From positions 124,001 through 188,000 of the forward strand of contig NZ_SGXC01000001.1 of NCBI RefSeq assembly GCF_004216695.1: DNA of 64,000 bases, read 5' to 3'. The translations under genes were made by a program, and so were the position numbers. The notes under the pieces were generated by a model. It saw only the letters and a program-made list of their open reading frames with translations, did no database searches and was not told the DNA's origin. This document shows, piece by piece, positions 24,444 through 32,613 of the stretch. Source of the stretch: Pigmentiphaga kullae (lineage in GTDB: Bacteria; Pseudomonadota; Gammaproteobacteria; Burkholderiales; Burkholderiaceae_B). Every line of letters begins with the position of its first letter. The first letter of the stretch is position 1.

Positions 24444-24968
24444 ATGCCCTCCGGCGACACCACCGTCAAGTTCCACGCCCTGTACAGCGACCACCACGGC
24501 TGGCTGCAGGGCTGGCTGCGCCGGCGCGTGGGCCACGCGGGGGATGCGGCCGACCTGGCGCATGACACCTTCCTGCGCATCCTGCTGACGGGAAGAGCGC
24601 CGGAGGCCGACCAATCGCGCGCCCACCTGACGCAAGTCGCCAAAGGTCTGGTGATCGACCTCCACCGCCGTCGGCTGGTGGAAGCCGCCTATCTGGAGGC
24701 CCTGGCGCACCGGCCTCAGGCGCAGGTCCCCTCGGCTGAACAACGGGCGCTGATCATCGAAGAACTGCTGCTGGTGGACCGCGTGCTGGGCGCGCTGCCG
24801 GCCAAGGTGCGCCAGACGTTCCTGCTGTCGCAGCTCGACGGACTGACGTATTCCCGGATCGCCGAAACCCTGGGCATTTCATTCGCCACGGTGCGCAAGT
24901 ACATGCTGCGGACGGCGCAATCGCTGCACGCAGCCATGTTGGCCGCGGAAGGGGGGAACGAGCGATGA
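24444..24968 (+). CDS. FecI-like ECF sigma factor (iron starvation)
   Basis: A 174-residue sigma factor. Region 2 contains GDAADLAHDTFLRILLTG. Region 4 contains KVRQTFLLSQLDGLTYSRIA, with the HTH ending FATVRKYMLRTAQSLH. This combination (HDTFLR, QLDGLTYxxIAxxLG) is the FecI subgroup. It is followed with a 4-bp overlap by a FecR-like gene and a TonB-dependent receptor with an STN domain, the full cell-surface-signalling set. In this family the sigma is activated when the receptor binds its ferric ligand, and then transcribes the receptor gene. Its own gene is predicted to be Fur-repressed through the box in the upstream repeat. Confidence 0.93.
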   Translation: MPSGDTTVKFHALYSDHHGWLQGWLRRRVGHAGDAADLAHDTFLRILLTGRAPEADQSRAHLTQVAKGLVIDLHRRRLVEAAYLEALAHRPQAQVPSAEQRALIIEELLLVDRVLGALPAKVRQTFLLSQLDGLTYSRIAETLGISFATVRKYMLRTAQSLHAAMLAAEGGNER

Positions 24969-25981
24969 GTGCCGCGCATGCTTCACCGGCCCCGGAATCT
25001 TCCGGCGTCCCGGAGTCCGCGGTGCAGCGGGCGCTGGAATGGCAGGTGACATTCTGGTCGGGCGAAGTCACGCCGCGCGAGCGCGCCGCATTCGACCGCT
25101 GGCTGGCGCAGGACACCGACCATGCGCGGGCCTGGAGCCAGGTACAACGCACCGGCCAGCGCGTCCGGTCGCTGACCGGACCGGTGGAAGGCGAAGCGCT
25201 GCGCGCGGCGGATGACGCGCGTCGGGCCGCCACCCGCCGCACCCTGCTGCGGACCGCGGGATTGTTCGCGACAGCAGGCGTGGCCGCCTACGCGGCGCGA
25301 AACACGGCACCGATGCAATCCATGCTGGCCGAGCATCGCACGAGCCGCGGCGAACGCCGGGACCTGCTGCTGCCCGACGGCACGCGCCTGGTGCTCAACA
25401 CCGACAGCGCGATCGACCTGCGGTTCACGGCGCAGGCGCGCGACGTGCTCCTGCGCACGGGCGAGGTCTTCATCGCGACGGCGCCGGACCCGCTGGGCTC
25501 CGGGGGTCTTGCCTCGCGCCCTTTCACCGTACATACCCGGCACGGTGCCGTGCGGGCCATCGGCACGCGATTCACCGTGCGGCTGTCCGACGGCAGATCG
25601 ATGGCGTCGGTCGACGAAGGCGCGGTGCGGATCCAGCCGCTCCTGGCCGCCGCGGGCCCGGTACGGCTTGAAGCGGGACAGCGTGCATGGTTCTCCGCGT
25701 CGACGGTGGACTCGCCGGGGGCATCCTTGCCTGGGGATTCCGCCTGGACACGTGGACGGCTGGTGGCCGAGCGCATGCGGTTGCGGGACTTCCTGGCGGA
25801 GTTGGGCCGCTATCGCAGCGGCCTGCTGCGCTGCGACCCGGCGGTGCAGGACCTCGTCGTCTCCGGCGTGTACCCGCTCGACGATACGGACCTGGCCCTG
25901 TCGACCCTGGCCCATGCGCTGCCGGTGCGCATCGACAGCGTGACGCGGTACTGGGTGACGGTCCGCGCGCGGGCGGGTTAA
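24965..25981 (+). CDS. FecR-like transmembrane anti-sigma/signal transducer
   Basis: A 338-residue FecR protein. The cytoplasmic N-terminal DUF4880 part contains RALEWQVTFWSGEVTPRERAA-type sequence and the motif FDRWLAQDTDHARAWSQV. A single transmembrane segment lies about residues 92-108 (LLRTAGLFATAGVAAYA). The periplasmic FecR domain contains LLLPDGTRLVLNTDSAID and VHTRHGAVRAIGTRFTV. The C-terminal part is the STN-contacting region. The N-terminal part holds or activates the sigma factor; the periplasmic part contacts the receptor STN domain. It starts within the sigma gene and is 121 bp upstream of the receptor gene, where a FecI-type promoter would be expected. Confidence 0.92.
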   Translation: MSAAHASPAPESSGVPESAVQRALEWQVTFWSGEVTPRERAAFDRWLAQDTDHARAWSQVQRTGQRVRSLTGPVEGEALRAADDARRAATRRTLLRTAGLFATAGVAAYAARNTAPMQSMLAEHRTSRGERRDLLLPDGTRLVLNTDSAIDLRFTAQARDVLLRTGEVFIATAPDPLGSGGLASRPFTVHTRHGAVRAIGTRFTVRLSDGRSMASVDEGAVRIQPLLAAAGPVRLEAGQRAWFSASTVDSPGASLPGDSAWTRGRLVAERMRLRDFLAELGRYRSGLLRCDPAVQDLVVSGVYPLDDTDLALSTLAHALPVRIDSVTRYWVTVRARAG

Positions 25982-26102
25982 CCGCCACGTCGAACCGATT
26001 ATTTTTTCTTTTGCCGTAGCACTTTTTCCTTTTCATCCGGGATACCAGGAAAGGCCCTCGCGCAGATACGAGGCCGCAACGCTCCCCTCGGAAAGGAAAA
26101 CC

Positions 26103-28598
26103 ATGCATCCGCGCCACCGCAGCCGACCCCATACCCCGCCCTCTTGCCCGCGCACGCCGCTGGCGCGCGCGGCGCTGATGCTCTGCCTGGCGGCGGGCAC
26201 GCTGGCACTGCCCGCCGCGACCCGGGCCCAGGCCGCGGCGCAAGGCGATGCGGTACTTCGGCACGAGATTCCCTCGGGCACGCTGGACCAGGCACTCAAT
26301 CGCTTCGCCGCCGCCGCGGGTATCACGCTGTCGATCGACGGCTCGCTCACCGCCGGCAAGACCAGCCGGGGCCTGTCGGGCAATTTCGGCGTACGCGACG
26401 GCCTGGCGCATCTGCTGGCCGGCTCGGGGCTGGAAGCCGTGGCCACGGCCGGCGGTGGCTATGTCCTGCGCGCCGCGCCGCTCCTGCCATCGGCCAGCGA
26501 TACGATGCTGCCGACCATCACCGTGACGGCGCGCGGCGAATCCGAAGCCGAACTTCCGCCGCCGTACGCCGGCGGACAGGTCGCGCGCGGCGGCCGGCTG
26601 GGCCTGCTGGGCAATCAGGACGTGATGGACACGCCCTTCAATGTGGCGAGCTACACCAGCGAACTGATGCAGAACCAGCAGTCAGCCACCCTTGCCGATG
26701 TCCTGGACAACGACCCCGCCGTGCGCATGAGTTCGCGCGGGCGCAATACCAGCGTGGGCGGCGGCGACAACTTCTTCCTGCGCGGCTTCGGACTGGGCAA
26801 CCGCGATATCTCTCTCAATGGCCTGTACGGCGTCCTGCCCTATGGCACGCTGTCGCTGGAAACGGTAGAACGCGTGGAGGTGCTCAAGGGTCCCAGCGCG
26901 CTGTTGACAGGCATGGCCCCCAGCGGTGGAGTGGGCGGAGCCATCAACGTGGTGCCCAAGCGCGCGACCGACGCGCCCATCACGCGGCTGACGGGCAGCT
27001 ATGCCTCTGATTCGCTGTGGGGAACGCATGTGGACCTGGGCCGGCGATTCGGCGAACAGAATCAGTTCGGCGTGCGGGCCAATGGCGTCTATCGCAGCGG
27101 AGACACCGCGACGTCGGGACAATCGGTCAAGCTGGGCGCGGCGTCGCTGGGCCTGGACTACCGGGGCGAGCGGCTTCGCGCCTCGCTGGATCTCGGATAC
27201 CAGTCCGACGACGCGCGCGCCGCGTCCGTGGGCTATCGCCTGGCGCCCGCGCTCACGGCCGTGCCCGCCGCGCCGAAGACCGGCGCGCGCTTCGCCCAGG
27301 ACTGGGAACGGCGCAAGTATGTGGACGACTACCAGGTCGCGCAAATGGAGTTCGACGTGTCGTCGTCGCTCATGGTCTACGGCGCCGCTGGCGCGCGCGA
27401 CCACCGCCACAGCAACTACCGCACCGAGTCTCGCATCCTCAACCCGGCGGGTGATCTTGCCACTTCGCCCGTCAACTATCCGGAAACATCCAAGTCCAAA
27501 TCGTTCCTGGCGGGCGCCCGGATGAAGTTCGAGGCGCTGAACGCCCTGCACGAAATCAACGTGGCGGCATCCTCGCTGGACACCACGGCCGGTTACGGAT
27601 TTGCACAATGGGCGGGTACCGCCTCCAACCTGTACAACCCCGCCAGGATCCCGGACCCGCTGCAAGCCGGCGCGCCGTTCGCGGGCTTTCTGGATACCCG
27701 CAAGGCCTCGGAAACGCAGTTGTCGTCGGTGGGCATCTCGGACAGCATTTCCTGGAACGACGATGCGGTGCGGCTCATTCTGGGCGTGCGCCGGCAGAAG
27801 ATCAGCGTGGACAACTATGCGGCCACCGCGCCCGTGAATCCGCGCACTTCCGGCTACGAACGCACGGTCAACTCGCCCGCTGTCGGCCTGGTGGTCAAGC
27901 CCTGGAACCACGTCTCGCTGTATGCCAACTACATCGAAGGGCTGAGCCCCGGCGCCACCGCACCGGCCGATGCCGAGAACAGCGGAGAGACCTTTCCGCC
28001 GGTCAAGACCAAGCAGAAGGAACTGGGCGCCAAGATCGACTTCGGACGGGTGATCGGCACCGTATCCCTCTTCGAGCTCAAGCAGCCCAACGCGATCACC
28101 GTGCCCGGCAGCACGCCGCTGGCCTATCGCTACGTGATGGACGGGGAACAGCGCAACCGGGGGATGGAACTCAGCGCCTTCGGCGAACTGGCGCGCGGCG
28201 TGCGGCTGCTGGGGGGCATGACCTACCTGCAGGCCAAGCAGATACGCACGCAGGGCGGTACCAACGACGGCAAGGACGCCATCGTGGCGCCGCGCTGGAT
28301 CGCCAACGTCGGCCTGGAGTGGGACGCCCCCTTCCTGCCCGGCCTGACGCTGACCACGCGCGTGCTCGCCACCGGCAAGCAATACGTCAATGCGGCCAAC
28401 ACCCTGCGGCTGCCCGGCTGGACCCGCTGGGACGCCGGCGCGCGCTACCGGACGCGGGCGCTCGGGTACCCCGTCACCCTGCGCGCGAACGTGCTGAACC
28501 TGGCCAACAGCAGCTACTGGGAAGGCAGCGCGGGATCCGGCGGCATCGTCCTGTCGGCGCCGCGCACGGTCTACCTCTCGGCCACGATCGACTTCTGA
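26103..28598 (+). CDS. TonB-dependent ferric-siderophore receptor with STN signalling domain
   Basis: An 831-residue outer-membrane receptor. The signal peptide covers about residues 1-45. The STN domain spans about residues 50-125 (HEIPSGTLDQALNRFAAAAG, LSGNFGVRDGLAHLLAGSG). The plug begins near ITVTARGE and contains RGFGLGNRDISLNG, then VERVEVLKGPSALLTGM. The C-terminal 22-strand barrel ends with YLSATIDF, the usual terminal aromatic residue. The STN domain shows it signals to FecR as well as transporting. The plug segments are of the FhuE/FpvA siderophore type, so a hydroxamate or mixed siderophore taken from other microbes is likely; the ligand is unknown. The preceding intergenic 121 bp hold A+T-rich runs but no promoter I could define. 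Confidence 0.92.
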   Translation: MHPRHRSRPHTPPSCPRTPLARAALMLCLAAGTLALPAATRAQAAAQGDAVLRHEIPSGTLDQALNRFAAAAGITLSIDGSLTAGKTSRGLSGNFGVRDGLAHLLAGSGLEAVATAGGGYVLRAAPLLPSASDTMLPTITVTARGESEAELPPPYAGGQVARGGRLGLLGNQDVMDTPFNVASYTSELMQNQQSATLADVLDNDPAVRMSSRGRNTSVGGGDNFFLRGFGLGNRDISLNGLYGVLPYGTLSLETVERVEVLKGPSALLTGMAPSGGVGGAINVVPKRATDAPITRLTGSYASDSLWGTHVDLGRRFGEQNQFGVRANGVYRSGDTATSGQSVKLGAASLGLDYRGERLRASLDLGYQSDDARAASVGYRLAPALTAVPAAPKTGARFAQDWERRKYVDDYQVAQMEFDVSSSLMVYGAAGARDHRHSNYRTESRILNPAGDLATSPVNYPETSKSKSFLAGARMKFEALNALHEINVAASSLDTTAGYGFAQWAGTASNLYNPARIPDPLQAGAPFAGFLDTRKASETQLSSVGISDSISWNDDAVRLILGVRRQKISVDNYAATAPVNPRTSGYERTVNSPAVGLVVKPWNHVSLYANYIEGLSPGATAPADAENSGETFPPVKTKQKELGAKIDFGRVIGTVSLFELKQPNAITVPGSTPLAYRYVMDGEQRNRGMELSAFGELARGVRLLGGMTYLQAKQIRTQGGTNDGKDAIVAPRWIANVGLEWDAPFLPGLTLTTRVLATGKQYVNAANTLRLPGWTRWDAGARYRTRALGYPVTLRANVLNLANSSYWEGSAGSGGIVLSAPRTVYLSATIDF

Positions 28599-28605
28599 GC
28601 CCGGC

Positions 28606-29820
28606 ATGCGCTTACGGCCGGCAATCGCGCGGCTGCACCGCTGGATCGGACTGGTGACCGCGGGCTTCCTGCTGGTCGCGGGCCTGACCGGTGCGCTGTT
28701 GGCCTGGTACGACGAGCTGGATGCCTTGCTCGCACCACGGCTGTTGACGGCGCACCCGTCTCCCGGCGCCGCGCAGCCGCTGGATGCCCTGGCGCTGCGC
28801 GCACGGGTGGCGCAGGCGTATCCGCACCGGCGGGTCAACCATGTACCGTTGAGCCAACCTCCAGGCCGCTCGGCGGTCTTCTTTGCCGCGCCCGGTCCTG
28901 ACGATACCGACAAGCCTGTCCCGCCGGTGGCGCAGGTGCTGGTCCAGCCCTATACCGGCCAGGTGCTCGGCGACCGTGTCCTGGGGCAGGCCGCACCTGG
29001 CGTCCGGTACATCATGCCCTTCATCTATCGCCTACACCATTCGCTGGCGCTGGGCTTGGCGGGCACGCTGATGCTGGGCGCCGCGGCGCTGCTCTGGACG
29101 GTGGACTGCTTCGTCGGCCTGTGGCTGACCCTGCCGGCCGCTTCGGCCTCGCCGCGGCGGGCCGGCGGAATGGCCGGCAAATCCTGGCTGCGGCGATGGA
29201 TGCCTGCGTGGTGGGTACGCTGGCAAGGCGGCAGCTACAAACTCACGTTCGACCTGCATCGGGCGGGCGGCCTCTGGGTCTGGGCCGCACTCTTCGTTTT
29301 CGCGTGGAGCAGCGTTGCGTTCAACCTGGCGCCGGCCTACGACGCGGTCATGGCACGCGGCGGCCTGTCGTTCCAGGCCACCACGCGCTCATTGCCGATG
29401 CTGGCTGTACCGCAAGTTCAGCCCGGTCTGAGCTGGCAACAGGCGCTGGAGACTGGCCGACGATTGATGGGACAGCAGGCGTCGTCAAGGGGATTCTCCG
29501 TGCACCGCGAGGATCTGCTGTACTACGACCCACGGCGCGCGCTGTTCAGCTACTACGTGCTCAGCAGCCTGGACGTGCGCGAGCGCGTGGGCCGTACTGT
29601 CGTCGCCTTCGATGGCAACACGGGCGAGCTGCGTCTGTCCTGGTTTCCCACCGGCGCCGCCAACGGCGACACGATCACCAGTTGGCTGGCCGGCCTGCAC
29701 ATGGCTGCGCGGTGGGGTTGGCCGCTTCAGGCGCTCGTTGCGATGGCCGGGGTGATGGTCGCCATGCTGAGCGCGACGGGCGTCCTGGTCTGGCGGCGGA
29801 AGGTAAGGGTTCGCAGGTGA
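28606..29820 (+). CDS. PepSY-domain inner-membrane protein (siderophore/iron reductase-like)
   Basis: A 404-residue protein of the PepSY-associated transmembrane family (PiuB/FoxB/FsqB-like). The first transmembrane helix is in IARLHRWIGLVTAGFLLVAGLTGALLAW. Others lie near GLAGTLMLGAAALLWTVDCF, LWVWAALFVFAWSSVAFN and LQALVAMAGVMVAMLSATG. PepSY folds occupy the two periplasmic stretches. It starts 7 bp after the receptor stop and is thus cotranscribed. Proteins of this family next to siderophore receptors reduce or release iron from the imported ferric siderophore at the inner membrane; histidines in the first and third helices could ligate haem. The role here is inferred from the neighbourhood. 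Confidence 0.88.
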   Translation: MRLRPAIARLHRWIGLVTAGFLLVAGLTGALLAWYDELDALLAPRLLTAHPSPGAAQPLDALALRARVAQAYPHRRVNHVPLSQPPGRSAVFFAAPGPDDTDKPVPPVAQVLVQPYTGQVLGDRVLGQAAPGVRYIMPFIYRLHHSLALGLAGTLMLGAAALLWTVDCFVGLWLTLPAASASPRRAGGMAGKSWLRRWMPAWWVRWQGGSYKLTFDLHRAGGLWVWAALFVFAWSSVAFNLAPAYDAVMARGGLSFQATTRSLPMLAVPQVQPGLSWQQALETGRRLMGQQASSRGFSVHREDLLYYDPRRALFSYYVLSSLDVRERVGRTVVAFDGNTGELRLSWFPTGAANGDTITSWLAGLHMAARWGWPLQALVAMAGVMVAMLSATGVLVWRRKVRVRR

Positions 29821-29855
29821 TCAAAAGCAGATCCCGCTCCCGCCGACATGCAGCC

Positions 29856-30092
29856 TTAGGCGCCGGATACGGACGCACACGCCTGCCCGGCGCTGGCAGT
29901 CAGGCTTGCAAGAATGCTTTCGAACGAGTCCTCGGCGAGTCGATGTAGTTCCGCGGTCGTGCAGTTCTGCATGGGATGCGGCACGTAACGCGATGCCCCT
30001 TCAAAGCCGATCGCCGCGCATTGCTTGGCAAAGGCATCGCGGAACTCGGTCGTCAGCACACTTACCCCCGGCAAGCCCCGTTGATCCAGGTC
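29856..30092 (-). pseudogene. C-terminal remnant of a UGSC-like gene
   Basis: The minus-strand frame ending at 29856 reads GLPGVSVLTTEFRDAF, then SRYVPHPMQNCTTAELHRLAE and ends in a helix (DSFESILASLTA). This looks like the C-terminal end of UGSC-family or related proteins, which have a VTTEF strand followed by a PHP motif. Upstream of about 30092 the frame turns into low-complexity arginine/proline-rich sequence without family resemblance. At that point another frame carries a different gene's beginning. It is therefore a fragment with no start of its own. The family assignment is from memory of the motif and is modest. Confidence 0.45.
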
Positions 30093-30265
30093 GCCACGTC
30101 GAATTCCGCGCCCCATTCGATTTCCGACTGGAGGTCGGCTATGGTGCCCATACGCAGCGTCACGGCTCGCCCGGCCGCTTCTTCCAGGCGGGGCAACAGG
30201 CGGACCAGTGCATTCTTCACCGCCATCGTCGCCATGACGGTACAGCCGAACGAGTTCCCGACCAT
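30062..30265 (-). pseudogene. N-terminal remnant of a ModA-like substrate-binding protein
   Basis: A 67-codon frame with MATMAVKNALVRLLPRLEE, VTLRMGTIADLQSEIE and GAEFDVATW matches the first domain of ModA/extracellular-solute-binding proteins (normally about 250 residues). It then stops after TWINGACRG. No signal peptide precedes it. The break at about 30090 coincides with the start of similarity of the neighbouring UGSC-like remnant in another frame, so a deletion seems to have joined two genes. The 134 bp between this remnant and the monooxygenase stop (30266-30399) hold nothing recognisable. Confidence 0.55.
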
Positions 30266-30399
30266 GCTTCAGATTCGCGCCAACATAGTGATGAGCCATG
30301 CTATGGCGCGAAGCCCCGGCCACCAAGCGACCATTTCTTAATGCTCGAATAGGCCTGCTAAATTCGTACGGGGCGGCTGACCCGGGCGAGGATCGGAGC

Positions 30400-31593
30400 C
30401 TACGCAGAAACAGGGCCAAGGCGGAGCAGCTTGATGGCCTCCTTCTCGATATCGTAGTCGTACAGCGACTTGCGCAACATCGCGGAGTTGGCGATCTCCC
30501 GGTCGCGCTGTCCGAGATCCGCGTACTTGGAGTCATAGCGCAAGCCATTCTTCCGGGCCTCGGCCTGAACCATGGCGGTACGCGGGCGCCGCAGCGCCTC
30601 ATAGCGCTTCAGCGCGTCCTGGACCGAGTCGCCATCGGCGCATCCTTGCAGCAGGACCGCCAGGGCCGTTCCATCTTCGATGGCCTGGTTCGCGCCTTGC
30701 CCCAGGTGGGGAAGCATCGGATGGGCCGCATCGCCAAGCAATGCCAGGCGTCCGTTCACCCATTTCTCGAGCGGCTTGCGGTCGAACAGTCCCCACCAGA
30801 AACACGTTTCGACTTTGGCGAGCAATCCGGTCACGCGCGGGTCCCAGCCGGCGAATGACGCCGCCAGCTCATCACGGTCGCCGACGGCGGACCAGGATTC
30901 TGCCGTCTCGCTCGTTGTCGGGACGAAACCGACGTAGTTCACCATTTCGCCTCGGCGGACCGGGAACACCATGAAATGCTTGCCGTCCCCCATCCAGACC
31001 TGGTGCGCCTCCCGTCTCCATTCAGGAATCCGGTCAGAGGAGATCAAGCCCCGGTACGCCCGGAAGCCCGCGTATTCAGGGGCCGAGGGTTCCACGACGT
31101 ACTTCTGCAAGACCGAATTGATGCCATCGGCCCCGATCACGACGTCCGCGCGCGCGACATGGCCGTTGTCGAAGGTCAGGCTTGCTCCCGCTTCATCCTG
31201 GCTGAAGCCGATGCACCGATGACCGGTATGTATGGACCCCGCGGGCATCGCATCCTCCAATACCTTCAGGAGATCGGCGCGATGCATGCCATACATCCCG
31301 TTCCAGCCGCTCGAGTCGGTGGTCAGTATCTTGCCGACGACCGAACCGTCCATGCGGTAATACTCCGACCCCTGGCCCACCCTGGCGCCGACCCGGGCCA
31401 GGGCTTCGCCCAGGCCGATCCGCTCGAGCTGCCTCAGGCTGTTGGGATAGACAAAGAGGCCTGCGCCGACTTCCCGCAGCACGCTCGACTGTTCATAGAC
31501 CGCGACTTGGATTCCTCGATAGGACAACGCCACTGCGGCGGCGAGCCCGCCGATGCCGCCACCCACAATGGCTACCTGAATGCTTTTCGACAT
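30400..31593 (-). CDS. FAD-dependent aromatic monooxygenase, salicylate-hydroxylase-like
   Basis: A 397-residue class A flavoprotein monooxygenase. It shows the GxGxxG motif (VAIVGGGIGGLAAAVALSYRG), the DG motif (DVVIGADGINSVLQ) and the GD motif (LALLGDAAHPMLPHLGQGANQAIED). The length and the GQGANQAIED form are those of salicylate, 3-hydroxybenzoate and 6-hydroxynicotinate hydroxylases. It uses NAD(P)H and O2 to hydroxylate an aromatic acid, sometimes with decarboxylation. It starts 10 bp after the Bug gene stop and is the last gene of the operon with the tannase-like lipoprotein. Sequential ester cleavage, capture and hydroxylation of an aromatic acid is the simplest reading. Confidence 0.9.
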   Translation of the reverse strand: MSKSIQVAIVGGGIGGLAAAVALSYRGIQVAVYEQSSVLREVGAGLFVYPNSLRQLERIGLGEALARVGARVGQGSEYYRMDGSVVGKILTTDSSGWNGMYGMHRADLLKVLEDAMPAGSIHTGHRCIGFSQDEAGASLTFDNGHVARADVVIGADGINSVLQKYVVEPSAPEYAGFRAYRGLISSDRIPEWRREAHQVWMGDGKHFMVFPVRRGEMVNYVGFVPTTSETAESWSAVGDRDELAASFAGWDPRVTGLLAKVETCFWWGLFDRKPLEKWVNGRLALLGDAAHPMLPHLGQGANQAIEDGTALAVLLQGCADGDSVQDALKRYEALRRPRTAMVQAEARKNGLRYDSKYADLGQRDREIANSAMLRKSLYDYDIEKEAIKLLRLGPVSA

Positions 31594-31603
31594 CACTGAT
31601 CCT

Positions 31604-32569
31604 TCATTTTCCGTTCTTTGAAGTGGGACCGAGCAGCTCCTTGATGGATCGATACTCGGTGGCAATTTCCTCGGCCAGCGCCTGGCGGGATCCCCATTCC
31701 TGCGTCATGCCCGATGGGAGCAATTGCGCCGAGACGGCGGGGCTGCGTGCCGCCTGTTCCAGCGCGGGAAGCAAGGTGTCGATGACGTGCCCGGGAACGC
31801 CGGCGGGCATGAAAAAGCCGAACCATACGCCCAGGAGATCGGCGTTGTATCCGAGCTTGCGCAGCGTCGGGATGGCGGGAAAATCCGGGAACGGCGACGA
31901 GATCGCCAAAGCGCGCAACGATCCGCTGCGGATATGGGCGCTTACGGCGCCCAGCGCAAGGATCACCGCATCGATGTAGCCGCCGAGCAGATCGGTCACG
32001 GCGGGAGCCGCGCCCTTGTAGTTCACCGAATTCAACGGGGCGCCCACCGCCGCATTCATCAACTGGACGCTTATCTCGCCGACGGATCCGGGTCCGGCAT
32101 TTCCGATGTTGATGCCGCCGGAACGCTGCCGTGCGAGGTCGACCATTTCCTTGATGGTCTTGAAAGGCGCGTCTTTGTGGACCACCAGTACCGACGGGCT
32201 TCTGGTCGTCAGCGCCAGTGGCGTCAGGTCCGTCAATGGATCGTAGTTGGCCGCCTCGGGATCGATCACGCGCCGGATGGTCAACGGGCTGTTCTGTGCG
32301 TAGAGCAAGGTATATCCATCCTTGGGCGCCCGGATGACGGCTTGGGTCCCCAGCGAACCACCGGCGCCCGGGCGGTTCATGACCGTGACGGCAACGCCCA
32401 GCGACTTCGAGAGTTCCTGCCCGATCAGGCGCGCCGCGCGGTCCGCGGCATCCCCCGCCGCGAGCGGGGTCACCAGGTTGATCGGCATCCGCGGGTAATC
32501 ATTCGCGCGCGAGATCAGCGGGACGGCCAACAGCGAGGACATGCCCAGGAATGTTCGTCTCTTTATCAT
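31604..32569 (-). CDS. Bug/TctC-family receptor with Tat-like signal
   Basis: A 321-residue Bug protein. The N-terminus MIKRRTFLGMSSLLAVPLIS carries a twin-arginine-like motif (KRRTFLG), unusual in a family that normally uses Sec. The mature part begins NDYPRMPINLVTPLAAGDAAD and contains VTVMNRPGAGGS and HIRSGSLRALAISS. The start at 32569 is preferred to longer in-frame forms because it begins directly at the signal. It lies between the tannase-like gene (44 bp upstream) and the monooxygenase gene (10 bp downstream), so it likely binds the aromatic acid that links them. Confidence 0.9.
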   Translation of the reverse strand: MIKRRTFLGMSSLLAVPLISRANDYPRMPINLVTPLAAGDAADRAARLIGQELSKSLGVAVTVMNRPGAGGSLGTQAVIRAPKDGYTLLYAQNSPLTIRRVIDPEAANYDPLTDLTPLALTTRSPSVLVVHKDAPFKTIKEMVDLARQRSGGINIGNAGPGSVGEISVQLMNAAVGAPLNSVNYKGAAPAVTDLLGGYIDAVILALGAVSAHIRSGSLRALAISSPFPDFPAIPTLRKLGYNADLLGVWFGFFMPAGVPGHVIDTLLPALEQAARSPAVSAQLLPSGMTQEWGSRQALAEEIATEYRSIKELLGPTSKNGK

Positions 32570-32613
32570 TTGCCTATGCCCTGAAAAGTTGATGAATACG
32601 GACGATCCCCGGT

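Noticed and set aside
26682-28913. 743-codon minus-strand frame opposite the TonB receptor
   Set aside because: The plus strand shows signal, STN, plug and barrel; the minus frame has only low-complexity sequence.
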